Below, in pieces: positions 16,156-25,834 of a stretch of 64,000 bases of DNA. Source of the DNA: Devosia chinhatensis (GTDB taxonomy: Bacteria; Pseudomonadota; Alphaproteobacteria; Rhizobiales; Devosiaceae); NCBI RefSeq assembly GCF_000969445.1, contig NZ_JZEY01000054.1, positions 124,001 through 188,000 of the forward strand, read 5' to 3'. The translations under genes and the position numbers were made by a program. The notes under the pieces were generated by a model that had not been told where the DNA came from, ran no database searches, and saw only the letters and a program-made list of their open reading frames with translations. The number at the start of each line of letters is the position of its first letter. The first letter of the stretch is position 1.

Positions 16156-17340
16156 TCAGCGGGTGGCTGCCAGAAAGGCCTCTGCGAGGTCGCCGACGCG
16201 ATCCTCGGGAATTCCGGCGACATTAATGCGGCTATCCCCGGTCATATAGACCCCGTTTGCGGCTTTAAGATGCTCGACCGCATCAGTGCTGAGCCCCAGC
16301 AGCGAAAACATGCCGCGGTGATCGGCCACGAAATCGAAGTCAGACGAGTTCGATCGTTCGCGAATGGCATCCGCAAGTTTTTTTCGCAATGAAATCATGC
16401 GGTTACGCATGGCGGAAAGCTCGGCTTCCCATTCGGCGCGCAGGGCCGCGTCCTCGAGAATGGTGCGGATGATCTCCGCGCCATGATCAGGCGGCTGCGA
16501 ATAGGCGCCCCGGATGATGTTGAGCAATTGCGAATTGGTGACATCGGCCTGTTCGGCATTGCGCGCCACGAGAATGGCAGCACCGACACGTTCGCGGTAG
16601 AGACCGAAATTCTTCGATCCGGAGAAGGCTATCAGAGCTTCGGGGACCGAGGATAGAATTTTGCGCGTGCCATAGGCATCGGCCTCGATGCCATCGCCAA
16701 AACCAAGATAGGCCAGGTCGATAAACGGCAGGGCGCCGGTGCGCGCGAGGCTTTCGGCCACCTGGTCCCATTGCGCATCGGTGAGATTGGCGCCAGTGGG
16801 ATTGTGGCAGCAACCATGGAGCAGGACGACATCGTCGGCGCTCAATTGATCAAGCGCATCAAGCATTTGCTCAAATTTGACGCCACGGGTTTCCGGATCG
16901 AAATAGGGATAGGTGACGACCTTGAGGCCCGAATTGATCGCGATCGGATTGTGATTGGCCCAGGTCGGATCCGACACATGGACATTGGCACCGGGGCGAG
17001 CGCGGTTGATCAGCTGCATCAAAACCCACAGCGAGCCTGTGCCGCCGGGCGCCTGGGCGATGCGGACGCGGGCGCGATCGACGCTATCGGCAAGCACAAG
17101 GTCGAGGACGGCATTGCCATAGCCCTTGTTGCCGGCAATCCCGAGGTAAGTCTTTGTTTTCTCGTTCGAAAGAATGCGTTCTTCGGCCTTGCGAACCGAG
17201 GTCATGACCGGGGTCACGCCCTTCTCGTCCTTGTAGACGCCGACACCGAGGTCGATCTTTGCGGAACGCTGGTCGGCAGCATACTCGCCCATGAGCGCCA
17301 AAATCTTGTCGCCTGGGGCCTGGGTAAGGGTTTCGAACAT
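16156..17340 (-). CDS. Aspartate/aromatic amino acid aminotransferase (class I)
   Basis: This 394-residue PLP enzyme of the AspC/TyrB group moves an amino group between aspartate or aromatic amino acids and 2-oxoglutarate. Visible are LGVGVYKDEKG, CCHNPTG, the PLP-binding lysine in SGSKNFGLYRERVG (K243), and the late DSRINVAG with the substrate-binding arginine. Length matches the family (about 395). It lies 75 bases downstream of etfA on the same strand. AspC and TyrB activities cannot be separated by eye. Confidence 0.93.
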   Translation of the reverse strand: MFETLTQAPGDKILALMGEYAADQRSAKIDLGVGVYKDEKGVTPVMTSVRKAEERILSNEKTKTYLGIAGNKGYGNAVLDLVLADSVDRARVRIAQAPGGTGSLWVLMQLINRARPGANVHVSDPTWANHNPIAINSGLKVVTYPYFDPETRGVKFEQMLDALDQLSADDVVLLHGCCHNPTGANLTDAQWDQVAESLARTGALPFIDLAYLGFGDGIEADAYGTRKILSSVPEALIAFSGSKNFGLYRERVGAAILVARNAEQADVTNSQLLNIIRGAYSQPPDHGAEIIRTILEDAALRAEWEAELSAMRNRMISLRKKLADAIRERSNSSDFDFVADHRGMFSLLGLSTDAVEHLKAANGVYMTGDSRINVAGIPEDRVGDLAEAFLAATR

Positions 17341-17415
17341 GGGCGGAGGTCCGGTGGGAAGGCGCCGCCTTTATAGGCGGCTGAGGGATTTTTGCAATTG
17401 AAACTGCGCGGCGGA

Positions 17416-18342
17416 TCAGGCTCGGTCGAGATCGAGCTTTTCCAGTTCTGCCGTCAATTTCGGAACGATTTCAAAGAGATCACCAATCAGCACGACATCG
17501 GCGATCTTGACGATCGGCGCTTCGGGATCGGAATTGATGGCGATGATTTTCTTTGCGCCCTGTATGCCGGCCAGATGCTGGAGGGCGCCGGAAATGCCGA
17601 CCGCGATATAGAGGTCGGGGGCGATGATCTTGCCGGTCTGGCCCACCTGCCAGTCATTGGGGGCATAGCCGGCATCGACCGCCGCGCGGGTGGCGCCGAT
17701 GGCTGCGCCGAGGGTTTTGCCAAGCTTTTCAATCAGTTGGAAACCTTCGGCCGATCCGACCGACACACCGCCGCCGACCACGATCTGGGCGGTGGAGAGG
17801 TCGGGAATATCGCTCTCGGTACGGTGCCCGGCAATGAATGCCACGACGGATTGGATTGTATTTTCAAGGGCTTCGATCGGAGCCGGACCCGCAGCGGCGG
17901 CCGGGCGGAAGGCGGAGGCGCGGAAGGTCAGCACGTGACGCGCCTGTGGATCGGAAACCGTTTCAAGGGCGTTTCCGGCGTAAATGGGCCGGGTGAAACG
18001 ATTTTCTCCCTCGATGGCGATGATATCGGTGACCGGCTGGATGTCGAGGCTGGCGGCAAGGCGCGGCATGACGTCCTTGCCCTGGCTCGATGCGCTCGAG
18101 ACCAGATATGTGTAGCCTTCGGCTAACCCCGACAGTGTCGCCACCAGCGAATCCGCTAGCAGACTGTTAGCGTTGACCATCACCTTTCGCACACCGGCCA
18201 ATGACGCAGCCGCTTCCGCTGCGGCAGGGGGACCGGGCACGAAAAGATCGACGGGACCAAGCTGGGCTGCAGCGCTGACGATGCGCGCGGTAGCGGGCGA
18301 CAGCACGCCGTTATCGACGTCGGCGAGAAGCAGAACGCTCAT
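17416..18342 (-). CDS. etfA: Electron transfer flavoprotein alpha subunit
   Basis: This 308-residue protein has the C-terminal FAD-binding domain typical of Etf[35 protein letters not shown] and [13 protein letters not shown], ending with INSDPEAPI. With EtfB it passes electrons from acyl-CoA and other dehydrogenases to ETF-quinone oxidoreductase. The ATG at 18342 overlaps the etfB stop by one base (TGATG), so the two are coupled. Confidence 0.96.
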   Translation of the reverse strand: MSVLLLADVDNGVLSPATARIVSAAAQLGPVDLFVPGPPAAAEAAASLAGVRKVMVNANSLLADSLVATLSGLAEGYTYLVSSASSQGKDVMPRLAASLDIQPVTDIIAIEGENRFTRPIYAGNALETVSDPQARHVLTFRASAFRPAAAAGPAPIEALENTIQSVVAFIAGHRTESDIPDLSTAQIVVGGGVSVGSAEGFQLIEKLGKTLGAAIGATRAAVDAGYAPNDWQVGQTGKIIAPDLYIAVGISGALQHLAGIQGAKKIIAINSDPEAPIVKIADVVLIGDLFEIVPKLTAELEKLDLDRA

Positions 18343-19100
18343 CACAGGGCCTCCATCGCTTTGACATCAGCGGCGATGAGGGCGGCGAGCGCGTCGACCG
18401 AACCAATGGTCGAGCCTGCCACGCGCTCGGATGGCGGGGAAATCTTTTCGACGATAAGGCGCGGAGCCAGATCGACAGCCAATTCGCTCGCCGGACGAAC
18501 GGCGAGCGGCTTGGAGCGCGCCTTCATAACCATGGGCAGGGCGGCATTGCGCGGGGTATTGAGGCGCAGGTCCGCGGTGACGATGGCAGGCAGGGACAGA
18601 GCGATGGTTTCGCGCCCGTAATCGACCTCTCGGGTGACGCTGAGGCGATCACCTTCGAGCGTGATCTCCGAGGCAAAGGTGGCCTGCGGCCGCTCCGTCA
18701 GCGCGGCGAGCATCTGCCCGACATGATTGCTGTCATCGTCGACGGCCTGCTTGCCCAGAAGAACGAGCTCGGGCTGTTCCTCCTCGATGACCTTGGCCAG
18801 GAGCTTGGCGATGGCAAGGGTTTCGAGGCTGGCATCGGTTTCTACCAAGATGCCGCGATGGGCACCCATGGCCAGAGCGGTCAGGATGACGTCGGTACTG
18901 GCCTTTGGCCCGATGGAGGCGACGACGATTTCGCTCGCCTGCCCCTTCTCGGCAAGCTGAACCGCGGCTTCCACGGCATGCTTGCAGAACGGGTTCATGG
19001 ACATGCGGACACCAGTGGTCTCGACGCCTTTCCCATCGGGACGGACCCGAATGCGAACATTGTGATCGACCACGCGCTTCACGGCGACGAGGATTTTCAT
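18342..19100 (-). CDS. etfB: Electron transfer flavoprotein beta subunit
   Basis: This 252-residue protein starts at MKILVAVKRVVDHNVRIRV, with GGAAGG six bases upstream. EtfB signatures are present: SMNPFCKHAVEAAVQL, the AMP-binding LLGKQAVDDDSNHVGQM block, and LPAIVTADLRLNTPR near the end. It binds AMP and docks with dehydrogenases. The gene is first in the etfBA pair. Confidence 0.96.
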   Translation of the reverse strand: MKILVAVKRVVDHNVRIRVRPDGKGVETTGVRMSMNPFCKHAVEAAVQLAEKGQASEIVVASIGPKASTDVILTALAMGAHRGILVETDASLETLAIAKLLAKVIEEEQPELVLLGKQAVDDDSNHVGQMLAALTERPQATFASEITLEGDRLSVTREVDYGRETIALSLPAIVTADLRLNTPRNAALPMVMKARSKPLAVRPASELAVDLAPRLIVEKISPPSERVAGSTIGSVDALAALIAADVKAMEAL

Positions 19101-19354
19101 AGCCAACCTTCCGGGCAGGTCCGGGGAACAGGGCTTCCCTTCGCAAAAAGGGCACCAAGGGGCAAGGCATGGATGGGGAATATCGGTTCGGTCTGCGCAC
19201 AAATGTTGGAAAGTGGTGCCCGCACGAGCATTGCCATCCTGGGCTCGGACCCAGCCCTGAGAGCTGTCGGAACACTGGCACGCGGCCAGTGCAGTTGACG
19301 CCACCGCGTGGGACAGAGACACTGTCCCTCTCTCTCCGCTGTTTTGGTTTGCCT

Positions 19355-20524
19355 ATGCCCGTTCTCAATCGTGTCGCCGAATTCCAGCCTGAAATCGCCG
19401 CCTGGAGGCGCGATTTTCATGCCCATCCCGAGGTGCTGTTCGATGTGCACCGTACGGCCGGTATCGTGGTGGAGAAGCTGCGCGAATTCGGTTGCGACGA
19501 GATCATCACCGGGCTGGGACGCACGGGCGTCGTGGCCATCATCAATGGTCGCAGCACGGCGAGCGGGCGAACCATCGGTCTGCGCGCCGATATGGACGCC
19601 TTGCCGATGACGGAAAAATCGAACGTCGCCTATGCCTCAACCATTGCGGGCAAGATGCATGCCTGTGGCCATGACGGCCACACCTCCATGCTGCTGGGCG
19701 CGGCGAAATACCTGGCTGAAACCCGCAATTTCGATGGCCGCGTGGCGCTGATCTTCCAGCCGGCCGAAGAAGGCGGCGGCGGCGGCAAGGTGATGATCGA
19801 GGATGGCCTCTTCGACAAGGTCAGCATCGACGAGGTCTATGGGCTGCACAATTGGCCGGGCATGCCGATCGGCACGTTCGGGATCCGGACGGGCGGGATC
19901 ATGGCCGCGACGGACCGCTTCTATATCGACATCGAGGGCCTGGGCGGCCATGCCGCGCGCCCGCAGCAGACTATCGATCCGATCATCGTTTCAGCCCAGC
20001 TGGTCACGGCGCTGCAGACCATCGTGTCGCGCAACCTCGACCCGCTGGAAAGCGCCGTGCTCTCGGTGACCATGATCGAGGCGGGCGAAGCGGACAACGT
20101 GATCTCCCGGACCGCAAAGATCACAGGGACCGTGCGCACGCTGGACAGCGCTGTGCAGGACTTCATCGAGGCCAAGCTCGGCGAATTCGTACCTCAGTTC
20201 GCCTCGAGCTTCGGGGCCCGGGCCTCGATCCGCTATGCGCGGGGTTATCCGGTGACGGTCAATGCGCCCGACCAGACCGCCTTTGCCGCCAGCGTGGCCG
20301 CAGAGATCGTCGGCGCCGAGCGCGTCGATGCCGATACCGCACCATCCATGGGCGGCGAGGATTTCTCCTTCATGCTCAACGAGCGGCCGGGCGCCTACAT
20401 CTTCCTCGGCAACGGCGACTCGACCGAGCTGCATACCGATACCTATGATTTCAACGACGAGGCCATTGCCGTCGGCGTCAGCTACTGGGTTCGCCTGGTG
20501 GAAAAGGCGCTGCCGGCAGCGTGA
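19355..20524 (+). CDS. M20D amidohydrolase (hippurate hydrolase-like)
   Basis: This 389-residue zinc amidohydrolase of the HipO/IAA-amino-acid hydrolase group has LRADMDALPM, the ACGHDGHTSMLLGAA metal site, QPAEEGGGGG, and the dimerisation domain with GGHAARPQQTIDPI; the last ligand is in PSMGGEDFSF. It cleaves N-acyl or N-aroyl amino acids in the cytoplasm. I started at MPVLNRV; the longer frame upstream lacks family sequence. The acetyltransferase gene follows 13 bases later. Confidence 0.92.
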   Translation: MPVLNRVAEFQPEIAAWRRDFHAHPEVLFDVHRTAGIVVEKLREFGCDEIITGLGRTGVVAIINGRSTASGRTIGLRADMDALPMTEKSNVAYASTIAGKMHACGHDGHTSMLLGAAKYLAETRNFDGRVALIFQPAEEGGGGGKVMIEDGLFDKVSIDEVYGLHNWPGMPIGTFGIRTGGIMAATDRFYIDIEGLGGHAARPQQTIDPIIVSAQLVTALQTIVSRNLDPLESAVLSVTMIEAGEADNVISRTAKITGTVRTLDSAVQDFIEAKLGEFVPQFASSFGARASIRYARGYPVTVNAPDQTAFAASVAAEIVGAERVDADTAPSMGGEDFSFMLNERPGAYIFLGNGDSTELHTDTYDFNDEAIAVGVSYWVRLVEKALPAA

Positions 20525-20537
20525 AAGGGAGGCCCGA

Positions 20538-21011
20538 TTGGCCATCTGGCAGGTGAAGCGGCTGGGTCCTGCCGATCTGATTGATTTTCGCGGCATGAAT
20601 GCGCTGTTCGGCACAGCCTTTGAGGACGCGCAGACCTGGGGCGCCAATCCGCCGAGCGACACCTATGCGGCCGATCTGCTTGGCAAGGACCATGTCTTCG
20701 CGCTGGCGGCGACCAAGGCGGACAGCGTGGTTGGCGCTCTGGTCGCCTATGAATTGCCCAAGTTCGAAAGCGAGCGCTCGGAAGTCTATATTTATGATCT
20801 GGCCGTCGCGGAGAGCCATCGCCGACAGGGCATCGCCACGGCGCTGATCGAGCGGCTTTGCAGTCTCGCGGCCGAGCGGGGCGCCTGGGTGGTCTATGTG
20901 CAGGCGGATTATGGCGATGACCCGGCTGTGGCGCTTTACACCAAGCTGGGCGCCCGCGAGGATGTGATGCATTTTGATATTCCGGTGCGGATGGCGCAAA
21001 GGAGTGATTGA
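20538..21011 (+). CDS. AAC(3)-I-like aminoglycoside N-acetyltransferase (GNAT)
   Basis: This 157-residue GNAT protein has a TTG start chosen because GGGAGG lies five bases upstream and the reading gives the full family N-terminus. The C-terminal half is strikingly close to AAC(3)-Ia: LPKFE, SEVYIYDLAV, HRRQGIATALI (acetyl-CoA loop), YVQADYGDDPAVALYTKLG and VMHFDI. Family members acetylate the 3-amino group of gentamicin-type aminoglycosides. It lies in an operon-like position between an amidohydrolase and a transporter, not on a mobile element. Activity is inferred from similarity only. Confidence 0.83.
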   Translation: MAIWQVKRLGPADLIDFRGMNALFGTAFEDAQTWGANPPSDTYAADLLGKDHVFALAATKADSVVGALVAYELPKFESERSEVYIYDLAVAESHRRQGIATALIERLCSLAAERGAWVVYVQADYGDDPAVALYTKLGAREDVMHFDIPVRMAQRSD

Positions 21012-21044
21012 GCCTTTGCGCCCGAGCGCATAGGAAGGGACGTC

Positions 21045-22124
21045 ATGTCCCTTCCTGCCGCCTTCGGGCATCCCCTTGCCGCTACCATCCTGACCCTGGC
21101 CGTCTCTGCCATTGGTGGCGGAGCGGCGCATCTGATCGGTCTTCCCGCCGGCTGGCTCATGGGCGGCGCGCTGGCGGTGACGATTGCCGCCATGCTGGGC
21201 ATGCCGGTCAGCATGCCCGACCGGCTGCGCGACGTGATCTTCGTGCTGATCGGCATGTCGATGGGCGCGAGCGTTGCCCCCGACAGCCTTTCGCTTCTGG
21301 CCAGCTGGCCGATTTCTCTGGCGGCGCTGGCGCTCGAGCTGGTCATCATCGTGGCCGCCACTGGCTGGATGCTGACCAAGGTCTTCAAGCTCGATCCGGG
21401 CACGGCCTATCTCAGTTCCTTTCCCGGCCATCTTTCCTTTGTCATGGGCATCGCGGCGACCGGGGTCGGCAATCCGCGCCAGATCGTCATCATCCAGGTC
21501 ATCCGCATCCTGATGCTGACCATCGCCGTGCCCATCGGCGCGGTCTTTCTGCCCATCGACCATTTTGCGCCACCACAGGCCGCGGCCTTCCTCTCGCCGC
21601 TGCAACTGGTGCTGCTGGCGCTGGGCTGCGTGGCCATGGGCCTGGTCTTCATCTGGCTCCGGGTTCCCGCCGGCATGGTGCTGGGCGCCATGGCGGCCGC
21701 CATCCTCGCCAAGCTGGGCGGGCTCTATAGCGAGGCCATGCCCATTCCGCTGGTGGTTCTGACCTTCATCCTGACCGGCGCTTTGATCGGCTCGCGATTC
21801 CAGGGCATCACCAAGACCGAATTCCTCGCGGCGGCCAAGGGCGGGCTCATCGCCACCGCCATGACGGTGGCCATCGTCACCATCGTGACCCTGGGCGTCG
21901 CGCAGCTGGTGGACATGCCGTTCGGCCAGCTCTGGCTGGGTCTGTCGCCCGGCGCGCTCGAAGGCATGGGAGCGCTGGGCATCGCGCTGGGCTACGACAC
22001 CGCCTTCATCGCCGCGCACCACGTCATCCGCCTGCTCATGCTCAGCGTTGCCATTCCCTTCGTGGTCATGCTGGTGCGCTGGCAGGAACGGCGGGCGCAG
22101 GAAAGCCGCAATCGCGTTTCATGA
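21045..22124 (+). CDS. AbrB-family membrane transporter
   Basis: This 359-residue very hydrophobic protein has about ten membrane segments. The two halves look alike (LPAGWLMGGALAVTIAAMLG in the first; VPAGMVLGAMAAAILAKLGG in the second), the duplicated layout of the AbrB (PF05145) family formerly mislabelled as ammonia monooxygenase. The block LSPGALEGMGALGIALGYD is typical. Substrate unknown. It follows the acetyltransferase gene by 33 bases and may share its transcript. Confidence 0.88.
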   Translation: MSLPAAFGHPLAATILTLAVSAIGGGAAHLIGLPAGWLMGGALAVTIAAMLGMPVSMPDRLRDVIFVLIGMSMGASVAPDSLSLLASWPISLAALALELVIIVAATGWMLTKVFKLDPGTAYLSSFPGHLSFVMGIAATGVGNPRQIVIIQVIRILMLTIAVPIGAVFLPIDHFAPPQAAAFLSPLQLVLLALGCVAMGLVFIWLRVPAGMVLGAMAAAILAKLGGLYSEAMPIPLVVLTFILTGALIGSRFQGITKTEFLAAAKGGLIATAMTVAIVTIVTLGVAQLVDMPFGQLWLGLSPGALEGMGALGIALGYDTAFIAAHHVIRLLMLSVAIPFVVMLVRWQERRAQESRNRVS

Positions 22125-22149
22125 GCTGCCAGCAACACGGAGTTCGCCC

Positions 22150-22452
22150 ATGCTGTCCCGCATCGCCTCAGCGCTGACCATCGCCTTGTTGTCCACCGCC
22201 GCTGCCCAGGCCTCGGCCGCCTGTTATGCTCATCGCCCGGGCGTACAGATTTCCTTCGGCATCTCCATCGGCGCGGAGGCCACCGAAGAAGAGCGGAACC
22301 GCTTCAATCTCATGCAATTGCGCCAGATGGGCATCGACGCGACCCGCGCCGAAATGTGGGGCGGCTGTATTCGCGCCTTCGTGCGCAAGCCCGAGGGCGG
22401 GGAGGAAATGCAATATTTCCACCCCGAGAGCTTCGAGCGCGTCGACCCCTAG
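22150..22452 (+). CDS. Small exported protein, function unknown
   Basis: This 100-residue protein starts at MLSRIASALTIALL. A signal peptide covers about 1-23 (cleavage near ASA). The mature part of about 77 residues has two cysteines (CYAHRPG and WGGCIRAF), enough for one disulfide, and is otherwise polar and charged. I recognise no family. It follows the transporter gene and overlaps the convergent glucosidase gene by four bases. Confidence 0.6.
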   Translation: MLSRIASALTIALLSTAAAQASAACYAHRPGVQISFGISIGAEATEEERNRFNLMQLRQMGIDATRAEMWGGCIRAFVRKPEGGEEMQYFHPESFERVDP

Positions 22453-24143
22453 ATCGGGCCGGATCGGCCGGGCATCGTGCCGTCGTCGCGACGGATCACT
22501 GCATCGTCGGCCGACGCCAGGAACCGCACCGAGCCTTCCCCGGCGGGAGCGGGCAGGATGGCATAGCCATTGGGGCCGAGCGACAGACGACCATCATGCA
22601 GATCGGCATTGTGGCTGACCGGTTCGAGCACCAGCTCGACGCCCGACAGCGTGACGCTGAGTTTCTGCGCCGAGAGATTGAAGACGCAGACGAGGTCCTT
22701 GTTACCATCGGTACGGACGAAGGCCAGCACCGGCTCGTCGCAATCGAAGAAGGCGATGTCGCCGGTCTTGAGGCCGGGATGGCTTTTCCGCCAGGCCAGG
22801 ATCCGCCGGTAGAAATTGAGCGTCGAGGCGGGATTGGCGTCCTGCACATCGACGCTGAGCGCGGTGGCGGCGTGCTTTATGGGCAGCCAGGGCCGGCCAT
22901 GAGTGAACCCGGCATGGGGCAGGTTCTGCTGCCAGGGCATGGGCGTGCGGCAGCCGTCGCGGCCCTTGTCCTCGGGCCAGAAGCGGATGCCGCGTGGATC
23001 GGTCAGTTCCTCATAGAGAATGTCGGCCTCGGGCAGGCCCAGCTCCTCGCCCTGATAGAGGCCGGCCGAACCCTTGAGCGTCAGCATCAGGGCGATGGCC
23101 TGTCGCGACAGATCGGCGGGCGAGACGCTGTGCGGCGCCCAGCGGGTCATGTGGCGGATCACGTCGTGGTTGGAAAAACTCCAGCACGGCCAGCCGGTTT
23201 CCCCGCCCGAAAAGAAGGCTTCGACCTTGGAGCGGAAATGAGCCGCGGAAAATTTGGGGCCGAGGAAATCGAAGGAATAGCACATGTGCAGCAAGTCATT
23301 GCCGGACGTGTATTGCTTCATCAATTCGAGCCCGCGCTCGTCGTCGCCCACTTCCCCCACCGTGGTGGCGCCGGGATAATCGTCGAGCATGGCGCGCACC
23401 TTGCGCAACCAGCCCAGGTTTTCCGGCTGGCTTTTGGAATAGAGGTGGCTCTGCATGTCGTAGGGATTGGTGGCCGGCTTGCCCTCGAGCGCGGCCAGCG
23501 GCGGATTGGACCGCAGCTTGGCGTCGTGGAAATAGTAATTGACCGTATCGAGCCGGAAGCCATCGAGGCCCCGATCGAGCCAGAAGCGCATGGCTTCGAG
23601 CACCGCGTCCTGCACGGCCGGATTGTGGAAGTTGAGGTCGGGCTGGCTGGTGAGGAAATTGTGCAGGTAATATTGCTTGCGCGCCGTATGCCATTCCCAG
23701 GCCGAGCCGCCGAACACCGACAGCCAATTGTTGGGCGGGGTGCCATCGGCATTGGCATCGGCCCAGACATACCAGTCGGCGCGGCTATTGGAGCGGTTGA
23801 GCGCCGATTCGAGGAACCAGGGATGCTGGGACGAGGTGTGGCTGACCACCTGGTCCATGATCACCTTGAGGCCGAGAGCATGTGCCTTCTCGATCAGGAG
23901 GTCGAAATCCTGCAGCGATCCGAACAGGGGGTCGACCGCCATATAGTCGGAGACGTCATAGCCCATGTCCGCCTGGGGCGACTGGTTGATCGGCGAAAGC
24001 CAGATGCAATCCACGCCCAGGCTGGCAATGTGGTCGAGCCGGTCGATAATGCCCGGCAGATCGCCGATGCCGTCGCCATTGCTGTCCTGAAACGAGCGCG
24101 GATAGACCTGATAGATCACTCCGCCGCGCCACCATTCGGTCAT
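22449..24143 (-). CDS. GH13 alpha-glucosidase (oligo-1,6-glucosidase type)
   Basis: This 564-residue cytoplasmic enzyme starts at MTEWWRGGVIYQVYPRSF, with AAGGAG seven bases upstream. The GH13 regions are in order: DQVVSHTSSQHPW, GFRLDTVNY with nucleophile D199, GEVGDDE with acid/base E264, and SNHDVIRH with D327. The DSNGDGIGDLPGI opening and QGEELGLPE place it with alpha-glucosidases and oligo-1,6-glucosidases. It hydrolyses alpha-glucosides taken up by the cell. Confidence 0.94.
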   Translation of the reverse strand: MTEWWRGGVIYQVYPRSFQDSNGDGIGDLPGIIDRLDHIASLGVDCIWLSPINQSPQADMGYDVSDYMAVDPLFGSLQDFDLLIEKAHALGLKVIMDQVVSHTSSQHPWFLESALNRSNSRADWYVWADANADGTPPNNWLSVFGGSAWEWHTARKQYYLHNFLTSQPDLNFHNPAVQDAVLEAMRFWLDRGLDGFRLDTVNYYFHDAKLRSNPPLAALEGKPATNPYDMQSHLYSKSQPENLGWLRKVRAMLDDYPGATTVGEVGDDERGLELMKQYTSGNDLLHMCYSFDFLGPKFSAAHFRSKVEAFFSGGETGWPCWSFSNHDVIRHMTRWAPHSVSPADLSRQAIALMLTLKGSAGLYQGEELGLPEADILYEELTDPRGIRFWPEDKGRDGCRTPMPWQQNLPHAGFTHGRPWLPIKHAATALSVDVQDANPASTLNFYRRILAWRKSHPGLKTGDIAFFDCDEPVLAFVRTDGNKDLVCVFNLSAQKLSVTLSGVELVLEPVSHNADLHDGRLSLGPNGYAILPAPAGEGSVRFLASADDAVIRRDDGTMPGRSGPI

Positions 24144-24286
24144 CGATTTGCTCCTTGAGGGCTTTTCGGGGCGCAAGCTATCCGGTTCCGCCAACGCTGT
24201 TAATGGGCAAGAGCGGGAGCCCCTCATGCAGCGCGTGGGGGAGGTGCAGGGCTGCTGGGCCGACGCACATCCCCCTTTGTGGAGGA

Positions 24287-25216
24287 CTAGACGACGGCGC
24301 TGATCAGCGGCTCACCGGCGAAATGGCGGTCGAGATTGGCGACGAGCAGCGCGCCCATGGCGTCGCGGGTCTGGTGGGTGGCGCTGCCCTGGTGGGGCGA
24401 GAGCACGACATTGTCGAGCGCGAAAAACGCCTCGGGCACGGACGGCTCGTCCACGAAGACGTCGAGCGCGGCGCCGCCGAGGCCACCCGATTGCAGGAGG
24501 TCCAGCATGGCCTTCTCGTCGATCAGCGTGCCGCGGGCGACATTGACGATGTGCCCCTTTGGCCCCAAGGCTTCGAGCACCTTGCGGCTGACAATGCCCT
24601 CGGTGCCCTTGCCGCCCGGCGCGATCACCACGAGCCAGTCGCTGTCGCGGGCCATGTCCTCGAGGCTGTCGTAATAGATATAGGGCATGTTGGGCTGTTC
24701 GCTGCGGCCATGATAGACGATGCGCATCTTCATGGCCTGCAGGCGCGTGGCGATTTCCTTGCCGATTCGGCCCAGGCCCAGAATGCCCACGGTCTTGCCG
24801 GTCAGTTCGGAAAAGAGCCCGAAATTGGCATTGGGCCATTTGCCCTGGCGAACGAACTGGTCCGATTGGGGCAGGCGACGGGCCAGCGCGATCATGAGGC
24901 CCAGCGTCAGCTCGGCCACCGCATCGTTGAGCACGTCGGGGGTATTGGTGACGCGGATATTGCGGGCCTTGGCCCCGGCAATGTCGATGCTGTCATAGCC
25001 GACCCCGAAGCTGGCGATGATTTCGAGATTGGGCAGCGCATCCATGAGATCGGCCTGGACGCCGGCGCCGGCATGGGCGCGGATGCGGCCGCCGTTTTCG
25101 GCAAGCCAGGCGGCCTTGTCGTCCATCTCGTGCAGCTTGTGGACGCTGTAGCGGGCGGCCAGCGCCTGTTCGCAGGATGCGAGGAGGGGGCTGGTCTGCA
25201 AGATCTCGATAGTCAT
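24287..25216 (-). CDS. D-2-hydroxyacid dehydrogenase (glyoxylate/hydroxypyruvate reductase type)
   Basis: This 309-residue NAD(P)-dependent oxidoreductase has the Rossmann motif GLGRIG (147-152) and catalytic residues R228 (NVARGT), E257 (VDEP) and H275 (SPHQGSAT). The FGVGYDSIDIAGAKARNI block and short length fit the GhrB/hydroxypyruvate reductase branch. It reduces small 2-oxoacids. The start follows GGGAG nine bases upstream. It stands alone between the glucosidase and DUF779 genes, same strand. Confidence 0.9.
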   Translation of the reverse strand: MTIEILQTSPLLASCEQALAARYSVHKLHEMDDKAAWLAENGGRIRAHAGAGVQADLMDALPNLEIIASFGVGYDSIDIAGAKARNIRVTNTPDVLNDAVAELTLGLMIALARRLPQSDQFVRQGKWPNANFGLFSELTGKTVGILGLGRIGKEIATRLQAMKMRIVYHGRSEQPNMPYIYYDSLEDMARDSDWLVVIAPGGKGTEGIVSRKVLEALGPKGHIVNVARGTLIDEKAMLDLLQSGGLGGAALDVFVDEPSVPEAFFALDNVVLSPHQGSATHQTRDAMGALLVANLDRHFAGEPLISAVV

Positions 25217-25316
25217 GAAATGGGGTCTCCCTTTGTGCGGGAGAGTAAAGGGCGCGGGCCGTCGGGCCAAGGTCGGGCGGAGCCAATTGCGTTCCGCCCT
25301 GCGGAAAACCGCCCGC

Positions 25317-25697
25317 TCAGGCGCCGATGCTGACCGCAGCGCGGTTTTCGTGCTCGTCGTCGGTGAAGACGCGCGAGCGGGTGAGGAAGCGCCGCTCGGT
25401 GCCGTTATCGAGGCTGAACATGCCGCCCCGCCCGGGAATGGCATCAATGATCAGCTGGGTATGCTGCCAATATTCGAACTGGCTGGGCGACATATAGAAC
25501 GGATAGCCGCCAATTTCGCCCATTTTCACGTCCCTGTCGCCAATGATGAAATCGCCCTGCGGATAGCACATGGGCGAGGAGCCGTCGCAGCAGCCGCCGG
25601 ACTGGTGGAACAGGATGGGGCCGTGACGGGCGACGATTTCCGCGATCAGCCCTTCGGCCTGGGGGGTGGCAACGACGCGGGGAACGGGATCGGACAT
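25317..25697 (-). CDS. DUF779 protein, partner of the aldehyde dehydrogenase
   Basis: This 126-residue protein has a GGCCDGSSPMCYP cysteine cluster (three cysteines) and an MGEIGGYPFYMSPSQFEYWQHTQLIID block, the signature of DUF779. Members are routinely encoded beside acetaldehyde-type dehydrogenases, as here: it lies 137 bases downstream of the aldehyde dehydrogenase on the same strand. Biochemical role unknown; metal binding is suggested by the cysteines. The start is set by GGAG upstream of MSDPVPRVV. Confidence 0.88.
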   Translation of the reverse strand: MSDPVPRVVATPQAEGLIAEIVARHGPILFHQSGGCCDGSSPMCYPQGDFIIGDRDVKMGEIGGYPFYMSPSQFEYWQHTQLIIDAIPGRGGMFSLDNGTERRFLTRSRVFTDDEHENRAAVSIGA

Positions 25698-25794
25698 CGG
25701 GAGCTCCGCTTGCAGGAAAAGGATCGATCCGGCGGCCGGTGGCCGGGGAGAGTGGGGGTTGATGGCACGCCGCCCGCCGGAACGATATCGCGCC

Positions 25795-25811
25795 CCCGGG
25801 ATGGACCCGGG
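25795..25811. other. Hairpin between aldehyde dehydrogenase and DUF779 genes
   Basis: CCCGGG, loop ATGGA, CCCGGG. There is no T-run. It may partly separate the two messages or simply be a common intergenic palindrome. Confidence 0.35.
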
Positions 25812-25834
25812 AGCCGCTTCTGGCGAGGACGAGG

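Noticed and set aside
20478..22022. 514-codon minus-strand frame rich in His, Asp and Gln
   Set aside because: It is antisense to the acetyltransferase and transporter genes and has no recognisable domain.
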